In this document: piece by piece, positions 8,518-17,761 of the stretch
Layout of the letters: every line of letters begins with the position of its first letter
Position numbering within the stretch: the stretch's first letter is position 1
Assembly (NCBI GenBank): GCA_021155195.1
Contig: JAJNPV010000050.1
Span: 310,001-374,000, forward strand
Reading direction: 5' to 3'
Source of the DNA: Ohtaekwangia sp.
GTDB taxonomy: Bacteria > Bacteroidota > Bacteroidia > Cytophagales > Cyclobacteriaceae
Length of the DNA: 64,000 bases
The notes under the pieces: generated by a model
Seen by the model: only the letters and a program-made list of their open reading frames with translations
What the model was told of the DNA's origin: nothing
Database searches by the model: none
Translations under genes and position numbers: made by a program

Positions 8518-9471
8518 ATGAATCGCAGAAATTTTATTCAGGCATCAGCAGCACTCACCACGCTTGGGCTGTTGGAAAGCAACACATTATTTGCTAATCC
8601 AGCGATGCTGGATAAAATTGGCATTCAACTTTTCTCACTTCCGAAAACTTTGGAAAAGGACTTTCGCGGAGGTATCAACATGTTATCGCAGATGGGCTAT
8701 CGCGAGATTGAAATGTATGGCCCTTTTCTGTTCAGCGCCCAGAAAGCAATTGATAGTTGGGCCGCAGTTACTCCTTTTCTGGGGTTCAGCGGAAGCGGTT
8801 ACTTTGGTCACACAGCTTCTGAGGTAAGAAAAATAATGGATGAAAATAAGATCAGCGTTCCTGCTGTTCACACGGATCTTGAAACATTGAACACCCGCAT
8901 GAGTCAACTGGCCGATGCGGCTCATACAATCGGATTTAAATACGTGGTGCTTCCCTCGTTACCAGCCGAAAACAGGAAGACGTTGGATGATTATAAAAAG
9001 TCGGTTGATCTATTTAATAAAATAGGTGAGCAGGCTGTGAGGGAAGGCTTGCGCTTTGGGTATCACAACCATGGGTATGGATTGCAAGAACTGGAAGGAA
9101 CCATACCGGTGCAGATGATGATTGAAAAAACAGATCCGAAGTTTGTGTACCTGGAAATGGATCTTTTCTGGACCATAGCAGGAGGCGTAGATCCGATTGC
9201 CTGGCTTGAAAAATATCCGGGGCGTTACAAAATGATGCATGTGAAGAACATGAAACAGAAAGTGAAGTTCTCTGGGGATGGGGGCGACTCCAACCAATGG
9301 ATTGAGTTGTTTCCTCACATGAGCACAGCCGATGCAGGTGTTCTCGATTTAAAATCCATTATCCGTACGGCAAAAAAATCAGGCGTAGAACATTTCTTTG
9401 TTGAACAAGATATGGTGCAACAACCAGAAGTAGCGCTCAAGAAAAGTATTGACCATTTAAAAACATTCTGA
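8518..9471 (+). CDS. Tat-exported sugar phosphate isomerase/epimerase-like TIM barrel protein
   Basis: AP-endonuclease-2/xylose-isomerase-like TIM barrel. Conserved strands and probable metal ligands are visible: IGIQLFSLP near 39-47, REIEMYGP, the YHNHGYGLQ motif, YLEMDLFW, MMHVKNM and the closing FFVEQD. Residues 1-27 are a twin-arginine signal (NRRNFIQASAALTTLGL, cleaved near LFANPA). Exported relatives are common in Bacteroidota and are often linked to sugar or inositol catabolism, but no such gene adjoins, so the substrate is open. Monocistronic, 48 bases after rlmF. Confidence 0.88.
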   Translation: MNRRNFIQASAALTTLGLLESNTLFANPAMLDKIGIQLFSLPKTLEKDFRGGINMLSQMGYREIEMYGPFLFSAQKAIDSWAAVTPFLGFSGSGYFGHTASEVRKIMDENKISVPAVHTDLETLNTRMSQLADAAHTIGFKYVVLPSLPAENRKTLDDYKKSVDLFNKIGEQAVREGLRFGYHNHGYGLQELEGTIPVQMMIEKTDPKFVYLEMDLFWTIAGGVDPIAWLEKYPGRYKMMHVKNMKQKVKFSGDGGDSNQWIELFPHMSTADAGVLDLKSIIRTAKKSGVEHFFVEQDMVQQPEVALKKSIDHLKTF

Positions 9472-9549
9472 TCAGTTTCAGTACTTTATAAATTCCACAG
9501 GAAGGTTGACGTGAATATTCAAAAACCAGAATTGGCGTGCACTTCCTTT

Positions 9550-9571
9550 CAAATGACGGGCAAATGACGGG
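9550..9571. repeat. tandem 11-base duplication
   Basis: The word CAAATGACGGG occurs twice back to back, about 70 bases upstream of the HTH regulator gene. It could be a slippage event or a pair of operator half-sites on one face of the helix (11-base spacing). Confidence 0.5.
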
Positions 9572-9640
9572 CGGAAACTGCCTCCTCTAATCTTCTTCCA
9601 CCCGTTAAACGCGTAACATTGTACCGTTAACAAGATTACC

Positions 9641-10465
9641 ATGGGACAACCGGAATTAGGAAAACGACTTACCGCTTTGCGTAAAGGAAGAAACCTTACC
9701 CAGGAAGAACTGGTAGAAAAAAGCCATGTAAGCGTGCGTACTATTCAGCGCATTGAGGCTGGTGAGGTACTGCCTCGCAAGGTGACTGTAAGAATTCTAT
9801 TAGAAGCCCTTGGCGAGAGTTATGAATCATTTATAGCCCAACAAACCCAGGTTATGGAAACACAAAAAAGTAATTTACCAACCACCTATCGAAACACGTT
9901 ATTAGTTGCTGCACTGGCAGGATCAGTTTATCTGATTTCTGAAATTATTCTGGGAGCGATGGACATCGCATGGTTCACAGGCAATCGTTACTGGGGATTT
10001 AAGCTGAACACAATCTACATTGGTCTCTCCGTAGTAATGGCTATCTCCTTTGCTTTATTTGCACGGGGATTTATTGCGTTGAGCGTGGTATTCGAGAATA
10101 CTTTACTAAAAGTAGCAGCCTATATTCTGATTGTAGCCACGGGCGGAATGGCCATTTTAGATGTAACATCATTATTGGTTGAAGAAGCTGAGACTTTATG
10201 GCTTCCTTATTCTGTAGCTGCTGTTCTTTTCGGTGGCTTAAGTATTGTCTTCGGAGTTGCTCTTATTCGGTTACAAGATGGTATGGGGGAACTCGCTCGT
10301 ATTGCCGGAATATTGGAAATTGTAATGGGCTGCATGTTGATAACCGTGTTTCTTTTTTTTATCTCCTATGTGATCATGGTTCCCGCTGTAATAGTAGAGA
10401 TACTGGTGCTCTACCGTGGATATGAATACCTATCCAAATCAACGGAGGTTGTTTCAGCAGCTTAA
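9641..10465 (+). CDS. XRE-type HTH regulator with membrane domain
   Basis: Residues 7-62 are a Cro/C1-type helix-turn-helix (LGKRLTALRKGRNLTQEELV, VSVRTIQRIEAGEVLPR). After a linker near residues 63-82 come about five hydrophobic segments (about 84-107, 121-146, 152-174, 184-206, 218-255). Such HTH-membrane proteins are thought to be membrane-tethered DNA-binding regulators sensing an envelope cue; the ligand is unknown. A short tandem repeat upstream could be an autoregulatory site (inference). The next gene, an alpha/beta hydrolase 50 bases downstream, is the likely co-transcribed partner. Confidence 0.85.
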   Translation: MGQPELGKRLTALRKGRNLTQEELVEKSHVSVRTIQRIEAGEVLPRKVTVRILLEALGESYESFIAQQTQVMETQKSNLPTTYRNTLLVAALAGSVYLISEIILGAMDIAWFTGNRYWGFKLNTIYIGLSVVMAISFALFARGFIALSVVFENTLLKVAAYILIVATGGMAILDVTSLLVEEAETLWLPYSVAAVLFGGLSIVFGVALIRLQDGMGELARIAGILEIVMGCMLITVFLFFISYVIMVPAVIVEILVLYRGYEYLSKSTEVVSAA

Positions 10466-10515
10466 AATCAAATCGCACCAAGCGTAATTTTTTTTAAAAT
10501 TAAATTTCTAATTCG

Positions 10516-11364
10516 ATGAAACTAAAAATTGCAGGACTAACCCTGTTGCTTTTTATAGCTGTGCTTTTCTTTTTTGGTTGGCGCACACCCTCATTATCCG
10601 ATAATCACGGAAAAATGGATACACATCTGTACCTGAGCGATGGTGCAAGCCAACCTTTGATAGTTGCCTTTGGTGGTGGCTCGGGGGGCAATGACTGGGA
10701 GCGAAATTATTTGAAAGATAAACGCGACTCATTGCGTGCACATGGTTTTGCCGTATTGGCAATTGGATATTTTAATACCGGTAATTCACCAGGTTCGCTT
10801 GATCGCATTTCACTCAACGCTATTGCAGATACAATTCTCAGTATTGCCAAACGAACGCCACAAATTGACACAGCCCGTATTATTCTGATGGGAGCATCCA
10901 AAGGAGGCGAGTTAGTTCTGAATCTGGCCAGTCGGTTTTCAGTCTTCAAAGGAGTGATTGCACTTTCAACTTCGCATGTCAGTTTTCCGGCAATCACACT
11001 ATCGGCCAACACATCTTCGTGGATGTACAATAATCAAGAAGTAATGTATGTACCTGCTCCGTTCAAAACCATTTGGCCGGCTTTGCAAGGTGATTTGCTC
11101 AGCGCCTTTTCAATCATGTTAGAAAACACAGAGGCTGCTGCGCAGGCCGAAATTGAAGTCGAAAAAATCAATGGCCCAATCTTGATCCTTTCTGCAGATC
11201 AGGATGAACAATGGCCAGCCACAAAGATGTCGCAACAACTGGTGGAGCGATTGATCAGAAAAAAATTTACTCACCCGTATGAACATATTGTGGTGAAAGG
11301 CACGCACACTGAACCTCTCAATCACTTTGATAAAATCTATCTATTTTTGGATGGCATCAAATAG
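10516..11364 (+). CDS. membrane-anchored alpha/beta hydrolase (acyl-CoA thioesterase/BAAT C-terminal-like)
   Basis: One N-terminal hydrophobic helix (residues 5-21) then an alpha/beta hydrolase core. The nucleophile elbow is GASKGGE with S128, the form typical of the C-terminal domain of bile-acid-CoA amino acid N-acyltransferase/acyl-CoA thioesterases; the acid is probably the aspartate in LSADQDEQWP and the base is H264 in KGTHTEPL. The oxyanion region is AFGGGSGG (51-58). It is likely periplasmic and membrane-tethered. The substrate is unknown. It follows the HTH-membrane regulator, which may control it. Confidence 0.82.
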   Translation: MKLKIAGLTLLLFIAVLFFFGWRTPSLSDNHGKMDTHLYLSDGASQPLIVAFGGGSGGNDWERNYLKDKRDSLRAHGFAVLAIGYFNTGNSPGSLDRISLNAIADTILSIAKRTPQIDTARIILMGASKGGELVLNLASRFSVFKGVIALSTSHVSFPAITLSANTSSWMYNNQEVMYVPAPFKTIWPALQGDLLSAFSIMLENTEAAAQAEIEVEKINGPILILSADQDEQWPATKMSQQLVERLIRKKFTHPYEHIVVKGTHTEPLNHFDKIYLFLDGIK

Positions 11365-11516
11365 CTGGCATCAAAAGAAATTAATTCGAATCATATTTCT
11401 TTCACTCCAACCTGACTATAATAAAATGCTACTCCATATTCATCAGTTTTGATGATACATGAATGGCTGGGATCGCCTTCGCGAGAACATTGAAGCCGTA
11501 TTGCTCAGTTCACACT

Positions 11517-12311
11517 TTAACCAACAATCTTATTATACGATGCACTGATGCCCCGGATCAATGAAGAGCTGAAGCCCCGATGTTCCATTTCATTGAGCCC
11601 CACAATGGTGCAGCCTTTAGGTGTTGTTACTTTGTCAATCTCTTCTTCCGGGTGGCGATTGCCTTTTAATAAAAGTTCGGCAGCACCTTTCACCGTTTGG
11701 GCCGCAATTAAGTTTGCTGTCTTCGCATCAAATCCAATTTCAATTCCTCCTTGTGTAGCGGCACGAATAAATCGTAACGCGTACGCAATACCACACGCGC
11801 CTAATACCGTGGCTGCATCCATTAATTTTTCATCGATGGAAATGGTAATGCCCAGTTGATTGAATAACTCGGTTACGTAATTCACTTGTTCGTTGGTGTT
11901 ATGTTGCGAACACAAACACGTTACCGATTCCTGAATAGCAATAGCCGTGTTAGGCATCGCTCGAAACAATGGAACATTTCCAACTATTGCACTAAGGTCG
12001 TGCAAGGAAACTCCGGTAACTACACTTATTATAATATGATTAGCCGGATCGAATGACTTCTTCAATCCTTCCAATACTTCTTTAACATTATAGGGTTTTA
12101 GTGCAACAATAATAATTTCACCCGCCTGAATGGCTGCGGCATTATCGCTTGTTATGGTCACACCCTTTTCTTTCAGGTACTGCAGGCGCTCAAGGTTTCT
12201 ACGCGTTACCGTCAGTTGATTGGGTTTAGTAAATCCGCTTTTTAATAAACCTTCGGCAATGGCCGCTCCTAAGTTTCCTCCCCCGAGGATGGTGATCTTT
12301 TTTGAAGTCAT
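11517..12311 (-). CDS. proC: pyrroline-5-carboxylate reductase
   Basis: Reduces 1-pyrroline-5-carboxylate to proline with NAD(P)H, the last step of proline synthesis. The Rossmann motif GGGNLGAAIAEGLL lies at 10-23, the NADP-binding loop follows (TVTRRN), and the catalytic/dimer region FRAMPNTAIAIQESV and the VTTPKGCTIVGLNEME C-terminal signature are present. Length 264 is normal. Stand-alone on the minus strand, convergent with the hydrolase gene and divergent from the tldD cluster. Confidence 0.95.
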   Translation of the reverse strand: MTSKKITILGGGNLGAAIAEGLLKSGFTKPNQLTVTRRNLERLQYLKEKGVTITSDNAAAIQAGEIIIVALKPYNVKEVLEGLKKSFDPANHIIISVVTGVSLHDLSAIVGNVPLFRAMPNTAIAIQESVTCLCSQHNTNEQVNYVTELFNQLGITISIDEKLMDAATVLGACGIAYALRFIRAATQGGIEIGFDAKTANLIAAQTVKGAAELLLKGNRHPEEEIDKVTTPKGCTIVGLNEMEHRGFSSSLIRGISASYNKIVG

Positions 12312-12554
12312 GGTTATTGGTTATACATATGGCTCTCAAGTTACTTATGTTTTTGTGTGAAGGGAAGCTCTGCTAACAAATACTATTCGTATTGTAGACT
12401 AAACCGATTGCAATTCAATACCCAATCGTACAGGTTTATTGATTTTTCCACTTATCGGGTATTTTATGCTTCTGTGTATTAATTATTCTATTTCTTAATT
12501 GCTTTTAACTACTTACAGTTTGCTGTGAATGTGTTTAACTAAAATTATATAGGT

Positions 12555-14195
12555 GTGAAGAGACGTGATTTTGTTCAACTAACGGGTTTGGGTTTAGGTG
12601 GCCTGATGCTTCCGTTCCCTATGATGGGAAATTCCGTATCGCCCGAGGCACTGCTGGAGATTCCAATTACAGTAGCTCAGAAAAAACAATTAGCTGATGT
12701 TGCGCTTACCACGGCCAGGTCGCTGGGGGCAACGTATACTGATGTGCGTATTGGTCGCTATTTAAATCAGTCGGTAAGTACCCGCGAAAAAAGAGTGCAG
12801 GGCATTCAGAGTTCAGAGTCGTTTGGCGTGGGCATTCGTGTGATTGCCAATGGCACCTGGGGGTTTGCTTCTACCAATCAGGTGACCACCGAGGGAATTG
12901 ATAAGGCAACCAAACAAGCCGTGGCTATTGCCAAAGCCAATTCAAAATTTCAGAAAGAACCCGTAAAGCTGGCACCCGTGCCGGGCTATGGCGAGGTTGT
13001 TTGGAATACTCCTATTCAGAAAAATCCATTTGAAGTTCCCGTATCAGAAAAAGTTGATCTGTTGCTAAATGCCAACAGCGAAGCGATGAAGAACGGAGCC
13101 AATTTTGTAAACTCCAATCTCTTTCAGGTTAACGAACAAAAATATTTTGCATCAAGCGATGGTTCCTATATCGATCAGGACATTCACCGTATCTGGCCAA
13201 CGTTTACAGTTTCAGTAATTGATCGCGCATCCGGTCAGTTTAAAACCCGCGATGCATTAAGTGCCCCTATGGGCATGGGCTACGAATACATGATTCCAAA
13301 AAGTGAAGACAAACTTCAAACGCCTTTCGGGATGATGCTGTATCGCAACAGTTATGATATTGTTGAAGACGCCATCGCGGCTGCCAGGCAGGCAAAGGAA
13401 AAACTTACTGCAAAGTCAGTTGAGCCCGGTAAATACGACATGGTGCTGGAGCCTAATCATTTAGGCTTAACCATCCATGAATCCGTTGGCCATCCACTTG
13501 AGCTTGATCGTATTTTAGGTTACGAAGCCAACTATGCCGGTACCAGTTTTGCCACCCTGGATAAACTAAAATCGGGCACCTTTAATTATGGAAGCAAAGT
13601 GGTAAACATTTTTGCCGACAAGCAACAAGCCAATTCATTGGGTGCCGTGGGGTATGATGATGAAGGCGTGAAGAGTAAACGTTGGGACTTAATTAAAGAC
13701 GGCATTTTTGTAAACGTACAAGCCATTCGCGATCAGGCGCACATGATTGGCCAGAAAGAATCGCATGGCTGCTGCTACTCACAAAGCTGGAGCGATGTTC
13801 AGTTTCAACGGATGCCTAATGTTTCATTGGCCCCGGGCAAAGAACCGTATTCGCTTGCGCAGATGATTAAAGATGTGGAGAAAGGAATTTACATTGCTGG
13901 GCGCGGATCATATTCTATTGATCAGCAGCGTTACAACTTCCAATTTGGAGGTACCGTGTTTTATGAAATCAAGAATGGCGAGATTGTGGGAATGTTGAAT
14001 GACGTTGCCTATCAATCGAATACACAAGAGTTTTGGAATAGCTGTGTAAAAATTTGTGATGAGAAAGATTACAGATTATTCGGTTCTTTCTTTGATGGCA
14101 AAGGTCAGCCTTCACAAGTAAGTGCTGTATCGCACGGAAGTTCAACCTCACGATTTAACGGAGTGAATGTAATTAATACAGCAAGGACGATATAG
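12555..14195 (+). CDS. tldD: Tat-tagged TldD-family metalloprotease, paralog 1
   Basis: TldD is the catalytic partner of the TldD/TldE protease, which in E. coli processes microcin B17 and trims CcdA. The HExxxH motif is H308-E309-S-V-G-H313. The C-terminal region has DGKGQP (514-519) followed by VSHGSSTSRFNGV; in many TldD proteins the residue before GKGQP is a zinc-binding Cys, here D514, with Cys at 497 and 501 nearby. Unlike the cytosolic E. coli enzyme, residues 1-28 read as a twin-arginine signal (KRRDFVQLTGLGLGGLML), implying export. The GTG start is fixed by this signal. First of three paralogs; 546 residues is longer than the E. coli protein. Confidence 0.88.
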   Translation: MKRRDFVQLTGLGLGGLMLPFPMMGNSVSPEALLEIPITVAQKKQLADVALTTARSLGATYTDVRIGRYLNQSVSTREKRVQGIQSSESFGVGIRVIANGTWGFASTNQVTTEGIDKATKQAVAIAKANSKFQKEPVKLAPVPGYGEVVWNTPIQKNPFEVPVSEKVDLLLNANSEAMKNGANFVNSNLFQVNEQKYFASSDGSYIDQDIHRIWPTFTVSVIDRASGQFKTRDALSAPMGMGYEYMIPKSEDKLQTPFGMMLYRNSYDIVEDAIAAARQAKEKLTAKSVEPGKYDMVLEPNHLGLTIHESVGHPLELDRILGYEANYAGTSFATLDKLKSGTFNYGSKVVNIFADKQQANSLGAVGYDDEGVKSKRWDLIKDGIFVNVQAIRDQAHMIGQKESHGCCYSQSWSDVQFQRMPNVSLAPGKEPYSLAQMIKDVEKGIYIAGRGSYSIDQQRYNFQFGGTVFYEIKNGEIVGMLNDVAYQSNTQEFWNSCVKICDEKDYRLFGSFFDGKGQPSQVSAVSHGSSTSRFNGVNVINTARTI

Positions 14196-14225
14196 GACTG
14201 ACAAAAAAGTCAAACAAATTGGAAT

Positions 14226-14306
14226 GTCATTCCGTCCCGCTAACGAGCGGGAGGAATCTCTTTGAGTACTTCAGAATCGAGATCGCGGCTCAAAGGCCGC
14301 GATGAC
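14226..14306. repeat. structured intergenic repeat (GTCAT...ATGAC, two internal hairpins)
   Basis: The element is bounded by complementary GTCAT (14226) and ATGAC (14302). Inside are two perfect hairpins: TCCCGCT-AACG-AGCGGGA (14235-14252) and ATCGCGGC-TCAAAG-GCCGCGAT (14282-14303). The whole could fold as a three-way junction. The wording (gtcattccg, gaggaatctc) is typical of dispersed repeats in Bacteroidota genomes. It sits between the first two tldD paralogs. Confidence 0.7.
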
Positions 14307-14352
14307 AGCAAGACTTTTTAGTCAGTCGGAAAATGAGTTTAAACGATTAAAA

Positions 14353-15993
14353 ATGAAAAGAAGGGACTTTATACAAATGGCAGGATTAGGCGCTGGCGCT
14401 ATGATGCTACCGTTTACCGGATACAGTCATGAGATTGATCCGGCACGCATGCTTGTTCCTTTAATGGACGCATCGCAGAAAAAGGTGTTGGCCGATGTGG
14501 CGTTGAACACGGCAAAATCATTAGGAGCCAGTTACACCGATGTGCGTATCGGTCGTTACTTAAATCAATTTGTTGTTACCCGCGAACGCAAAGTGCAAGG
14601 CATAACCAACACCGAATCGTATGGAGCCGGTGTGCGTGTAATTGCCAATGGCACATGGGGCTTTGCTGCCAGCAATGATGTTACTCCGGATGGAATCAAA
14701 AAAACTACTGAACGTGCTGTTGCCATAGCAAAAGCTAATTCAAAGTTTCAAAAGGAGCCCGTAAAATTGGCAGCTACACCTTCGTATGGTGAAATCAGTT
14801 GGAAAACTCCCATCGTAAAAAATGGATTTGAAGTCCCCGTAAAGGAAAAAGTAGACTTGCTGCTTAACGCGAATGCTAAGGCAATGGAGAAAGGTGCCAG
14901 CTTTGTAAACAGCATTATGTTTCTGGTGAACGAGCAAAAATATTTTGCCTCTTCTGAAGGTTCGTATATCGATCAGGATGTACATCGCACGTGGCCAAAC
15001 TTTCAGGTGAGTATGGTAGATCGGGCTAGCGGATCGTTCAAAACCCGCGCAGCCTTTAGCGCACCCGTAGGCATGGGGTACGAATACCTTGACGGAAAAG
15101 CATCGGATAAAATTCAAGGTCCGGGCGGGATCATCCTTTATAATAATTCGTATGACATCGTTGAAGATGCAACCATGGCTGCTGAACAAGCAAAAGAAAT
15201 GATTGCCGCAAAAACTGTTGAGCCCGGAAAATATGATTTAGTATTGGAGCCTTCGCATTTATGGTTAACCATTCATGAATCCGTAGGGCATCCAACAGAA
15301 TTGGATCGCGTGTTAGGATACGAAGCAAACTATGCGGGTACAAGCTTTCTTACATTTGATAAGTGGCAGTCAAAGAAATTCAAGTTTGGCAGTGACGTTG
15401 TAAACTTTGTGGCCGACAAAACACAAGTTGGTTCATTGGGTGCTGTAGGGTATGATGATGAAGGTGTGAAGTGCAAAAAGTGGGATATCATTAAAGATGG
15501 TGTGTTAGTTAATTATCAGGCCATTCGCGATCAGGTGAGCTTGCTAGGTCAAAACGAGTCGCACGGTTGCTGTTATTCACAAAGCTGGAGTGATGTTCAG
15601 TTTCAGCGCATGGCAAACATTTCATTGCAACCGGGCAAGCAGCAACTTACTCCCGATCAAATGATAGCCGGAGTTGAAAAAGGAATTTACATTGTAAAGG
15701 ATGGTTCATTCTCCATCGATCAGCAGCGCTACAATTTTCAATTCGGAGGGGTTCTTTTCTTTGAAATCAAAAACGGAAAGATTGTGGGCATGTTGAAAGA
15801 CGTTGCCTATCAGGCCAACACGCAAGAGTTTTGGAATTCGTGTGTGCAGGTGTGTGACGAACGCGATTATCGTTTGAATGGTGCATTCAATGATGGCAAA
15901 GGACAACCCAGTCAATCCAATGCTGTATCGCACGGCTCGGCTACTACCCGTTTTAATGGAGTGAATGTTATTAACACAGCAAGAACAATATAA
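14353..15993 (+). CDS. tldD: Tat-tagged TldD-family metalloprotease, paralog 2
   Basis: Close paralog of the upstream gene and of the same length (546) when started at this ATG; an upstream in-frame ATG would add 17 residues encoded by the intergenic repeat and would bury the twin-arginine motif, so it is rejected. Tat signal KRRDFIQMAGLGAGAMML; HExxxH at H308-ESVG-H313; D514 in DGKGQPSQ; cysteines 497 and 501 as in paralog 1. It is followed after 35 bases by a TldE-family gene, the probable partner subunit. Likely a periplasmic metalloprotease subunit acting on unfolded or modified peptides (inference from family). Confidence 0.88.
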   Translation: MKRRDFIQMAGLGAGAMMLPFTGYSHEIDPARMLVPLMDASQKKVLADVALNTAKSLGASYTDVRIGRYLNQFVVTRERKVQGITNTESYGAGVRVIANGTWGFAASNDVTPDGIKKTTERAVAIAKANSKFQKEPVKLAATPSYGEISWKTPIVKNGFEVPVKEKVDLLLNANAKAMEKGASFVNSIMFLVNEQKYFASSEGSYIDQDVHRTWPNFQVSMVDRASGSFKTRAAFSAPVGMGYEYLDGKASDKIQGPGGIILYNNSYDIVEDATMAAEQAKEMIAAKTVEPGKYDLVLEPSHLWLTIHESVGHPTELDRVLGYEANYAGTSFLTFDKWQSKKFKFGSDVVNFVADKTQVGSLGAVGYDDEGVKCKKWDIIKDGVLVNYQAIRDQVSLLGQNESHGCCYSQSWSDVQFQRMANISLQPGKQQLTPDQMIAGVEKGIYIVKDGSFSIDQQRYNFQFGGVLFFEIKNGKIVGMLKDVAYQANTQEFWNSCVQVCDERDYRLNGAFNDGKGQPSQSNAVSHGSATTRFNGVNVINTARTI

Positions 15994-16028
15994 ATCTCAA
16001 ATTCGTAAATCTTAAATTGTAAATACAG

Positions 16029-17381
16029 ATGGCTATACTTTCAAAAGATGACGCCAAGAAAATTTTAGAGAAAGTCGTTGGCTTCTCTAAATCCGATGGC
16101 ATTGAAGCAAACCTAAATGGTAATGATGGCGGTAACATTCGCTACGCGCGCAATAGTGTTTCTACTGCCGGTGAGGACAGCAACGTAAATCTTTCCGTGC
16201 AAACTTTTTTCGGAAAGAAATCAGGCGGAGCTTCTATCAATGAGTTTGATGATGCATCGCTTGAAAAAGTGGTAAGGCGGGCAGAAGAGCTTGCTCAATT
16301 GGCTCCCGAAAATCCAGAGTTTATGGACTTACTGGGTCCGCAAACTTATGGTCCCGAACCCAAAACATTTATTGAATCTACGGCCAAGATTACACCAGAC
16401 TATCGCGCGAAGGCGGCATCCAATAGTATTGAACCTGCTTCTAAAAAAGATGTAACAGCGGCAGGGTTTTTAGAAGATAGTCGTGGCTTCTCTTCTGTGA
16501 TGAACAGCAAAGGAATGTTTGCCTACAATCGATCCACCGGGGTTGACTTTACGGTAACCATGCGTACCAATGATGGAACGGGTTCAGGTTGGGTAGCACG
16601 CAATTTTAATGATGTAAGTAAATTAGATACTGCAGAGGCATCGAACATTGCCATTGAAAAAGCATTACAATCGCGCAATGCAAAAGCGATTGAGCCAGGA
16701 AAGTATACCGTTATTCTTGAACCCAATGCAGCTTCCGATTTGCTAGGATTGATGTTGGGTGGTATGAATGCGCGCCAGGCTGATGAAGGTCGTAGTTATC
16801 TTTCTAAAAAAGGAGGTGGTACTAAGTTGGGTGAAAAAATTGTTGATGAGCGTGTACACATTTATACCGATCCGTGGAATGAAGAAGTTCCGGTAGGAAA
16901 TTGGAGTGGTGGCGGTGGAGGCCGCTTTGGTGGTGGCGGTGGTGGTGGACAGCCCCGCAAAAAAATGGATTTGATTAAAGATGGTGTAGTCTCAAATCTT
17001 TTTTATGATCGTTACTGGGCTTCTCAAAAAAATGTTGAGGCTACTCCGTTCCCGGGAAACAGAATTATGGTAGGCGGCACTGCTTCTATCGAAGACATGA
17101 TTAAAGACACTAAAAAGGGTGTGCTTGTAACTCGTTTCTGGTACATACGTGCAGTTGATCCGCAAACACTATTGTATACAGGTCTTACACGTGATGGTAC
17201 TTTCTATATCGAGAATGGAAAGATCAAACATCCGGTTAAAAACTTCCGCTTTAACGAAAGTCCCATTATCATGCTGAACAACTTAGAAACGTTGGGTAAG
17301 CAAATGCGTGTAGACGGATCACTCATTCCAGCTATGAAAATTCGGGACTTTACCTTCTCGAGTTTGTCGGATGCGGTATAA
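16029..17381 (+). CDS. tldE: TldE/PmbA-family protease subunit, paralog 1
   Basis: PmbA/TldE family: structural partner of TldD that lacks the HExxxH motif, as seen here. The N-terminal domain has ANLNGNDGGNIRYARNSVST and EFDDASLEKVVRRAEELA; the C-terminal half has KAIEPGKYTVILEP and the closing GLTRDGTFYIENGKI, KNFRFNESPI and FTFSSLSDAV. No signal peptide or Tat motif precedes it although its TldD neighbours carry one. A glycine run at 294-307 (broken by R299-F300) is absent from the second TldE in this window, suggesting a flexible surface loop. A strong terminator follows. Confidence 0.87.
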   Translation: MAILSKDDAKKILEKVVGFSKSDGIEANLNGNDGGNIRYARNSVSTAGEDSNVNLSVQTFFGKKSGGASINEFDDASLEKVVRRAEELAQLAPENPEFMDLLGPQTYGPEPKTFIESTAKITPDYRAKAASNSIEPASKKDVTAAGFLEDSRGFSSVMNSKGMFAYNRSTGVDFTVTMRTNDGTGSGWVARNFNDVSKLDTAEASNIAIEKALQSRNAKAIEPGKYTVILEPNAASDLLGLMLGGMNARQADEGRSYLSKKGGGTKLGEKIVDERVHIYTDPWNEEVPVGNWSGGGGGRFGGGGGGGQPRKKMDLIKDGVVSNLFYDRYWASQKNVEATPFPGNRIMVGGTASIEDMIKDTKKGVLVTRFWYIRAVDPQTLLYTGLTRDGTFYIENGKIKHPVKNFRFNESPIIMLNNLETLGKQMRVDGSLIPAMKIRDFTFSSLSDAV

Positions 17382-17403
17382 CATTGTTTGATTGTTTTGT
17401 TTT

Positions 17404-17440
17404 AAAGTCCCCGGTCGCAAGATTGGGGACTTTGTTTTTA
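17404..17440 (+). terminator. intrinsic terminator after the first tldE
   Basis: A perfect 9-base stem AAAGTCCCC (17404-17412) / GGGGACTTT (17425-17433) with a 12-base loop, followed by TGTTTTTA. It begins 22 bases after the tldE stop. Confidence 0.85.
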
Positions 17441-17483
17441 GCTAGTCCTTAATTACATTCGTTTAACTAAATATCAATAACAT

Positions 17484-17699
17484 ATGGAAGCGATATTACT
17501 AATTGGAATGCCTGGTGCAGGGGAATATGCGATTATAGCAATTATGCTATTCCTTCCCCTTATTGCTCTGTTTGATATTCTAAAAAATCAATTTAAAAAT
17601 CAAAGCATCAAACTTATTTGGGTCCTTTTGGTAATTTTTCTACCACTATTTGGCCCTATAATTTATTACGTTATTGGGCGGACTCAAAAATTAGCTTAA
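17484..17699 (+). CDS. small PLDc_N-type membrane protein (71 aa)
   Basis: Two membrane helices (about 14-30 and 44-64) joined by a basic loop (LKNQFKNQSIKLI), ending in the PLDc_N signature LPLFGPIIYYVIGR. This domain is found at the N-terminus of cardiolipin synthases and in stand-alone small proteins of unknown function. It stands between the first tldE and the third tldD, with terminators on both sides, so it is probably its own unit. The hydrophobic composition and the signature argue against it being a precursor peptide for TldD/TldE. Confidence 0.8.
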   Translation: MEAILLIGMPGAGEYAIIAIMLFLPLIALFDILKNQFKNQSIKLIWVLLVIFLPLFGPIIYYVIGRTQKLA

Positions 17700-17721
17700 C
17701 AGATTATAAATTTCAGGTAAT

Positions 17722-17755
17722 AAATCCTCAACCAATGGTTGAGGATTTATTTTTA
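17722..17755 (+). terminator. intrinsic terminator after the PLDc_N gene
   Basis: A perfect 12-base stem AAATCCTCAACC (17722-17733) / GGTTGAGGATTT (17737-17748) with a 3-base loop, followed by ATTTTTA. It lies 22 bases after the stop. Confidence 0.88.
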
Positions 17756-17761
17756 CTGCAA

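Noticed and set aside
14302..14352. Upstream ATG for the second tldD
   Set aside because: It is supplied by the intergenic repeat and would place 17 residues before the twin-arginine signal found in all three paralogs.
14740..15189. Long open frame antisense to the second tldD (149 codons)
   Set aside because: It lies entirely opposite a strongly conserved protease gene; no independent coding signal.
17484..17699. Possible RiPP precursor peptide between TldE and TldD
   Set aside because: The 71-residue product has two membrane helices and the PLDc_N ending (LPLFGPIIYYVIGR) and its own terminator, unlike a leader-core precursor.
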